Origin: Pseudomonadota bacterium
GTDB taxonomy: Bacteria > Pseudomonadota > Gammaproteobacteria > Burkholderiales > Burkholderiaceae_B
Length of the DNA stretch: 55,547 nucleotides
Assembly: GCA_023387815.1 (NCBI GenBank)
Contig: JAEWHK010000024.1
Span: forward strand, 1-55,547
Direction: 5' to 3'
A program made the translations under genes and the position numbers. Each line of letters opens with the position of its first letter. Positions within the stretch are counted from its first letter, which is position 1. The notes under the pieces were generated by a model. It was not told where the DNA came from. It saw only the letters and a list, made by a program, of their open reading frames with translations, and did no database searches. Of this stretch, positions 51,423 to 55,547 are shown piece by piece.

Positions 51423-52847
51423 TCATGCTTCCCAGCTGACGATCTTGCCCGGGTTGAAAATATTCATGGGATCATAAGCGTGTTTGATATTACGCATAAG
51501 CTGCAATGCCACTTCGCCGTGTTCTGCTTTCAGAAATCCCATTTTGTGGATACCCACGCCATGCTCGCCCGTGCAGGTGCCGTCCATCTCAATGGCCCGC
51601 AATACCAGGCGACTGTTGATGGCCTCTGCCTGTTCCCATTCTTTCGGATCATTTGCGTCAATCATCATCACCACATGAAAGTTGCCATCGCCCACATGAC
51701 CGACGATGGACCATGGGAAGGACAGACTCTCAAGATCGGCGGCGGTTTCAGATACACAATCGGCCAGTCTTGAAATAGGCACACAAACATCTGTGGTAAT
51801 GCCGCGCCCGCCAGGTCTCTGCTGCAGACATGCAAAATAGTAATTGTGTCGCGCGGTCCATAACACGGTGCGCTCCTCGGGCTTTTCGGCCCATTGAAAG
51901 GCCGTGCCGCCCTGCTCTGCCGTGAGCTCCTGCACGACCGCCGTCTGCTCGGCGATACCGGCAGGCGAACCATGAAACTCAAACAGCAATAGCGGTTGTT
52001 CTGCCAGCGACGTTTTGCTGTAGGCGTTGACAGCACGCACTGCACGTTCATCCATAAACTCGACACGCGCCACCGGCACCCCGCTTTGCATGATATCGAT
52101 CACCGCCTGAACTGCGTTGCGCAGCGTGGGAAAGGAACAGACCGCGGCAGTGACGGCTTCCGGTAATGGATAGACGCGCAATGTGATTTCCACAATCACA
52201 CCCAGCGTGCCTTCGCTGCCGACATACAGGTGCGTCAGATCATAGCCCGCCGAGGATTTGCGCGCACGACTGCTGGTGCGAATCACATCACCACTGGCCG
52301 TAACCACTTTCAGCGACAGTACATTGTCTCGCATGGTGCCGTAGCGCACGGCATTGGTTCCTGATGCGCGCGTGGCTGTCATTCCCCCAATGGAGGCATG
52401 CGCCCCTGGATCAATGGGAAAGAACAGACCGGTGTGACGGATTTCATCATTCAGCTGTGTCCGTATCACGCCGGGCTGCACGGTTACCGTGAAGTCTTCT
52501 GCCTGTATGGCGAGCACGCGGTTCATATCCCGAAAATCCAGCGTGATACCGCCTTCAACAGGCAACACGTGACCTTCAATGGAAGAGCCTATGCCAAATG
52601 GAATAAGCGGCACATTGTGTTCCGTGCAGAGCCTGACAGCGGCGACTACATCGTCTGTATCTTTGGGGAAAAGAACACCGTCAGGAAGAACGGGTGGGTA
52701 TGCCGATTCATCACGAGCGTGATGATCACGAATGGCATCTGTCGTACTGAAGCGTTCACCAAAACGTTCAACAAATGCAGCGCGGGCTGCATCGGACAGA
52801 TGCCGTGGAGTCACATGGGAAATTGAAGAGACAGAATGGTTTGCCAT
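51423..52847 (-). CDS. FAD-linked oxidase, GlcD / D-lactate dehydrogenase type (copy 2)
   Basis: FAD-dependent alpha-hydroxy-acid dehydrogenase of 474 residues, with the same domain order as copy 1. The FAD blocks are PFGIGSSIEGHVLPVEGG, PGAHASIGGMTATRASG and GSEGTLGVIVEIT; the C-terminal cap has GHVGDGNFHVV and CTGEHGVGIHKMGFL. Long stretches are identical to copy 1, so the two are recent paralogues. The ribosome site is weak. It probably oxidises D-lactate, glycolate or a sugar-derived hydroxy acid. Confidence 0.88.
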   Translation of the reverse strand: MANHSVSSISHVTPRHLSDAARAAFVERFGERFSTTDAIRDHHARDESAYPPVLPDGVLFPKDTDDVVAAVRLCTEHNVPLIPFGIGSSIEGHVLPVEGGITLDFRDMNRVLAIQAEDFTVTVQPGVIRTQLNDEIRHTGLFFPIDPGAHASIGGMTATRASGTNAVRYGTMRDNVLSLKVVTASGDVIRTSSRARKSSAGYDLTHLYVGSEGTLGVIVEITLRVYPLPEAVTAAVCSFPTLRNAVQAVIDIMQSGVPVARVEFMDERAVRAVNAYSKTSLAEQPLLLFEFHGSPAGIAEQTAVVQELTAEQGGTAFQWAEKPEERTVLWTARHNYYFACLQQRPGGRGITTDVCVPISRLADCVSETAADLESLSFPWSIVGHVGDGNFHVVMMIDANDPKEWEQAEAINSRLVLRAIEMDGTCTGEHGVGIHKMGFLKAEHGEVALQLMRNIKHAYDPMNIFNPGKIVSWEA

Positions 52848-52904
52848 GATTGTGAACTTTATTGAAAGGTCGTGAGCGGTAAGCGTTTTTCAACATTCAA
52901 CAAT

Positions 52905-54305
52905 TCAGTCAATGATACGCGCCGCATTCACGATCCCTTGCGGGTTGAGGGCGTCACGGATGCGCTGCATCAGCTGCAACTGCGCGTTATCACGACTGTA
53001 ATGAAGAAACGGCTTTTTCAGGCGTCCGATGCCATGTTCTGCAGAGATACTGCCATTGAACCTGCCGGTGAGTGCATAGATTGCCTCTTCGACGGGAACA
53101 ATATCTTCTTCGCTCAGATGGCCGGTGGTCAGATGCAGATTGCCATCGCCAAGATGACCAAAAAGCAGGTTGACGGCATCAGGCCAGCGTACCTGCAATT
53201 CGGTCATGGCCTCTTCGATGAACTGCGCCATATCCTTCAGCGGAATACCAATATCAAACGCCACGAATGGCCGCAGCGAAGGAAACAGCCTGCCGATACC
53301 ATCGCGAATACTCCACAGATCAGCCGTCTGTTCCAGGCTTTGCGGCACGATTGCGTCCTGCACCACGCCGTCTTCAACAACGGATTCCAGGAATGCATCA
53401 AACGTCGCATGGAACATGGGCGTGTCCGCCCCTTCCGTTTCGATCAGTACGGTGATTGGCCAGGCGCCGTCAAAAGGAATGGTTTTGCCGCTGACGCGGG
53501 CTGACTGCGCGACGTAGTCCTGCCACATGACTTCAAAGCTTGATAATTCAGGCAAGGCACCGCGTGCCGCTTTCAGCAGAGGCGCCACCTGATTGAATGC
53601 CTGCAAGCCGACCAGTGCGGAGCGGCGGGTTTGCGGACGGGGAAACAGCCTTAATACCACACGTGTGATAATTCCCAGCGTGCCTTCGGTACCAATGAAC
53701 AATTGCTTCAGGTCCAGTCCGGTATTGTTTTTAAGTGTGCGGTCCAGCATGGTCATGACGGTTCCGTCGGGCAGGACCACTTCAAGACCCAGCACCAGCC
53801 GTCTTGTGGTCCCGTAACGCAGCACGCGATTGCCGCCGGCGTTGGTGGCGACATTACCGCCAATCTGACAGGAACCCCGCGCGCCCAGATCCAGCGGAAA
53901 ATACCAGCCTTTATCTTCGACCGTTGCGCATAGCGTTTCAAGCACCGCCCCGGCCTGTACCAGCACGGTACCGCCTGCCTCATCGATATCCTCAATCCGG
54001 TTGAGCCGCTCCAGCGACAGCACCACATCACCCTCGTTGGGCGCCGCGCCGCCGGCCAGCCCGCTGCCTCCACCGGCGATCGTGATTTTCCTGTTCTCGC
54101 TCGCACACAGTTTCACCAGGGCCGAAACCTGCTCAACAGTTGACGGCCGCGCCACCAATAGCGGGGAACCCAGCCTGAGTCCACTGGCATCCGAAAGATA
54201 TTTTTCCATGGATGGACTATCAGTTAGCACATTCAGATCAGCGGGCAAACGGGAAAGAAAGGAATCGGGCATGGTCAGGATGGTAGAGGTGCAATCAATG
54301 ATCAT
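52905..54305 (-). CDS. FAD-linked oxidase, GlcD type (divergent third copy)
   Basis: FAD-binding oxidase of 466 residues in the same superfamily but clearly distinct from the other two. The FAD-domain blocks are TIAGGGSGLAGGAAPNEGDV, GSCQIGGNVATNAGG and IGTEGTLGIITRVV; the cap has GHLGDGNLHL and SAEHGIGRLKKPFL. It is closer to D-2-hydroxyglutarate-type dehydrogenases by its GNVATNAGG block. Starts at 54305 or 54272 are both possible and neither has a good ribosome site. It is the first gene of the long minus-strand block. Confidence 0.86.
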   Translation of the reverse strand: MIIDCTSTILTMPDSFLSRLPADLNVLTDSPSMEKYLSDASGLRLGSPLLVARPSTVEQVSALVKLCASENRKITIAGGGSGLAGGAAPNEGDVVLSLERLNRIEDIDEAGGTVLVQAGAVLETLCATVEDKGWYFPLDLGARGSCQIGGNVATNAGGNRVLRYGTTRRLVLGLEVVLPDGTVMTMLDRTLKNNTGLDLKQLFIGTEGTLGIITRVVLRLFPRPQTRRSALVGLQAFNQVAPLLKAARGALPELSSFEVMWQDYVAQSARVSGKTIPFDGAWPITVLIETEGADTPMFHATFDAFLESVVEDGVVQDAIVPQSLEQTADLWSIRDGIGRLFPSLRPFVAFDIGIPLKDMAQFIEEAMTELQVRWPDAVNLLFGHLGDGNLHLTTGHLSEEDIVPVEEAIYALTGRFNGSISAEHGIGRLKKPFLHYSRDNAQLQLMQRIRDALNPQGIVNAARIID

Positions 54306-54443
54306 TTATTCTATACGATAGCCATGCAGCAACGCCCAGGATGCAGGAAGAACACGTTGAAGAGATTCCTGATCTGATTTTGGTGGATCAAATGACACCC
54401 GCAACACCACCAGTTCAGTTTTCTGTGATTATTTATTATTCTG

Positions 54444-54773
54444 TTAAGAAAAGAGTTCAGAATGCGTCCCGCTACGTACGAATACAACCATTCCACTCTT
54501 TCCCGAATCATCAATTTTGTTAATGAGCAGAAAATCTCCACCTATATGGCATTCCCGGTATCCAGCCCAATCACCGGAGAGAGGGTGATCTATCCATTCG
54601 GGCGGGAGAGGCCCATCGTTCGCAACGAGCAGCATCATCGCCTCTTTCAGGCGGTTCATATCGAAACGACCGGAATGAGATAGGCGTTGCCAGTCTTTTA
54701 AAAAGTGCTTAGTGTAATCGCAAGCACGCGGTAATTTTGCTCGTTTACTTGCGGCCGACTTTTTCGATGTCAT
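54444..54773 (-). CDS. yafQ: YafQ-family mRNA interferase toxin
   Basis: Ribosome-dependent endoribonuclease of the RelE/YafQ type, 109 residues. The residues known to matter in E. coli YafQ are conserved: H63 (IDHPL), H76 and D80 (ECHIGGD), H104 (SGTH) and F108. The Trp that follows the Asp in E. coli is Phe81 here. The N-terminal basic stretch (TSKKSAASKRAK) is longer than in E. coli, so the start may lie further in. It overlaps the antitoxin gene by 29 bp. Confidence 0.85.
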   Translation of the reverse strand: MTSKKSAASKRAKLPRACDYTKHFLKDWQRLSHSGRFDMNRLKEAMMLLVANDGPLPPEWIDHPLSGDWAGYRECHIGGDFLLINKIDDSGKSGMVVFVRSGTHSELFS

Positions 54774-55026
54774 TAATTAACGCATTAGTATCGGAAAATC
54801 GCGCGTGACGGCTTTTTATTATGGCCTCAGCCTCGTCGATAGCGCTCCGGCTGTCGGCATTTGGTGCCTTTATCGTAAAGGGCAACGCATTGTCGGCAAC
54901 AACGCGAGTTAGAAAAACGCGAACTGCGTCGGATACAGTCAACCCCATAGAAGCCAGTGTCTCGGTAGCCTGAGCTTTAATTTTTTCATCAACCCGCACG
55001 TGAACCATGGTGGTGGTAGCAGTCAC
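54745..55026 (-). CDS. dinJ: DinJ/RelB-family antitoxin
   Basis: Antitoxin of 93 residues. An N-terminal ribbon-helix-helix region (MVHVRVDEKIKAQATETLAS, then GLTVSDAVRVFLTRV) binds DNA, and the C-terminal part wraps the toxin. The GTG at 55026 is chosen because GGGAG lies six bases upstream. The ATG at 55059 would fall in the -10 box. It should neutralise YafQ and repress its own promoter. Confidence 0.86.
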   Translation of the reverse strand: MTATTTMVHVRVDEKIKAQATETLASMGLTVSDAVRVFLTRVVADNALPFTIKAPNADSRSAIDEAEAIIKSRHARFSDTNALINDIEKVGRK

Positions 55027-55052
55027 AGTAGACTCCCGTAGTAAGTAATTGA

Positions 55053-55087
55053 GATACATTGTATCGCAAATGCTCTCAAGTTAACAA
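55053..55087 (-). promoter_or_regulatory. Promoter and operator of dinJ-yafQ
   Basis: On the minus strand TTGTTA (55082-55087), an 18-bp spacer and TACAAT (55058-55063) resemble sigma-70 boxes. A perfect palindrome GATACA-T-TGTATC (55053-55065) covers the -10 box, as expected for autorepression by the ribbon-helix-helix antitoxin. Confidence 0.6.
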
Positions 55088-55159
55088 GGTGGACGTAGCA
55101 GGCGATCTGCCGAATCCTTCGTGTTTCTGAACTCTCCATACCAGTTCATTCGCAGGCAT

Positions 55160-55185
55160 AAAAAAACCACCCATAAAGGGTGGTT
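55160..55185 (-). terminator. Terminator after rpsQ
   Basis: On the minus strand an 8-bp stem AACCACCC / GGGTGGTT with a 5-nt loop is followed by seven T residues. It lies 90 bp beyond the rpsQ stop and closes the ribosomal-protein operon here. Confidence 0.88.
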
Positions 55186-55275
55186 CGGTACTTCTTCATC
55201 GCAGACCGGTAGGGACGCCGTCGCAAGCCTGCCAATGCAGCACAGGCTGTTGACGTGATCGCTACCGATGCAGCA

Positions 55276-55547
55276 TCAGATGACGCGTGCGGCCTCAATA
55301 AGACGAACGACGCTCCACGATTTGCTGCGTGAAATAGGACGACCTTCAGCAATTTCTACTGTGTCGCCTTCGTTGATCTCATTGGATTCGTCGTGCGCTT
55401 TGTACTTGTTTGAACGGACTACGATTTTGCCGTAGATGGGGTGCTTCACGCGACGTTCTACCAGAACGACAACGGATTTGTCCATCTTGTTGCTAACCAC
55501 TTTACCGATCAGGGTACGCTGACGCTTTGCGGGTGTCGTTTGCGTTG
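55276..55547 (-). CDS. rpsQ: 30S ribosomal protein S17, 5' end outside window
   Basis: Small-subunit ribosomal protein that binds 16S rRNA. The last 89 codons are visible; the start lies beyond the right edge. The visible N-terminal part TPAKRQRTLIGKVVSNKMDK and the core VERRVKHPIYGKIV, then GDTVEIAEGRPISRSKSW, are typical S17. In most bacteria rpsQ is the last gene of the S10 operon and rplN follows closely. Here a terminator and a toxin-antitoxin pair follow instead. Confidence 0.95.
   Translation of the reverse strand, partial: TQTTPAKRQRTLIGKVVSNKMDKSVVVLVERRVKHPIYGKIVVRSNKYKAHDESNEINEGDTVEIAEGRPISRSKSWSVVRLIEAARVI

Noticed and set aside
28343..54305. Integrative element with attachment sites
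   Set aside because: I found no integrase, transposase, tRNA gene or flanking direct repeat at the borders, so a mobile element is not annotated.
54341..54523. Small plus-strand frames near the YafQ gene
   Set aside because: They have no family similarity, no ribosome site, and overlap the toxin gene antisense.

Overview
The window looks like the chromosome of a betaproteobacterium of the order Burkholderiales, most likely family Alcaligenaceae (the Advenella, Bordetella and Achromobacter neighbourhood). This is inferred from gene content. There are four periplasmic Bug/TctC solute receptors, three complete tripartite tricarboxylate transporters (TTT), a TctDE two-component system, a membrane PQQ glucose/quinate dehydrogenase, and ribosomal protein S17 at the right edge. 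About 50 genes are present, almost all for uptake and catabolism of small organic acids, amines and sugar acids. I saw no tRNA, rRNA, CRISPR array or intact insertion sequence.

Layout. (1) 0.2-5.9 kb, minus strand: a class III aminotransferase followed by a polyamine-type ABC importer (PotA, D, B, C), ending in a terminator. Divergent from it are a gamma-glutamyltransferase and an N-formylglutamate deformylase-family hydrolase. Together they suggest a gamma-glutamyl or amine catabolic unit. (2) 8.7-14.0 kb, minus: tctD-tctE-tctC-tctB-tctA, a TTT citrate-type importer with its own two-component system. (3) 14.3-15.8 kb, plus: a succinate-semialdehyde-type dehydrogenase with a strong terminator. 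(4) 16.0-18.5 kb: the PQQ dehydrogenase, with an unusual low-complexity insert. (5) 18.8-23.5 kb: a branched-chain-amino-acid-type ABC importer (livG-F-K-H-M) whose LivF has Arg in place of the Walker A Lys. (6) 24.0-27.1 kb: a second TTT (receptor, B, A). (7) 27.25-28.3 kb: a winged-helix/minimal nucleotidyltransferase gene overlapping a HEPN-like gene, with two operator palindromes exactly 21 bp apart in its promoter.

(8) 28.3-54.3 kb is a sugar-acid catabolic supercluster. An SDR of the 2-keto-3-deoxy-L-fuconate dehydrogenase type, an IclR regulator and an orphan Bug receptor come first. From 54.3 down to 31.5 kb, over 20 genes lie on the minus strand. They are two GlcD-type oxidases, dgoK, dgoA, kdgK, a FadR-type GntR regulator, a 2,4-diketo-3-deoxy-sugar-acid hydrolase (FAH family), a third TTT, a malate/lactate-type dehydrogenase, an SDR and a TRAP transporter. 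They continue with a XylD-like dehydratase, a third GlcD-type oxidase, a KDPG-type aldolase, a HigA remnant, a second malate/lactate-type dehydrogenase, a hydroxypyruvate isomerase-family protein and an aldose 1-epimerase. Read together: aldose -> aldonate -> 2-keto-3-deoxy acid, which is then either phosphorylated and cleaved by an aldolase, or oxidised to a 2,4-diketo acid and hydrolysed to pyruvate plus a hydroxy acid. FAD and NAD dehydrogenases would consume the hydroxy acid.

(9) 54.4-55.03 kb: a DinJ/YafQ toxin-antitoxin pair with a palindrome over its promoter. (10) 55.16-55.55 kb: the 3' part of rpsQ and its terminator. The S10 ribosomal operon therefore ends here and is followed by the toxin-antitoxin pair rather than rplN. 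Two toxin-antitoxin-like modules bracket the sugar-acid block.

A recurring design feature is a stem-loop 12-26 nt after the receptor gene in all four receptor-first transporter operons, consistent with making more receptor than permease. All coordinates, alignments and identities were judged by eye. Substrates of transporters and dehydrogenases are inferences.
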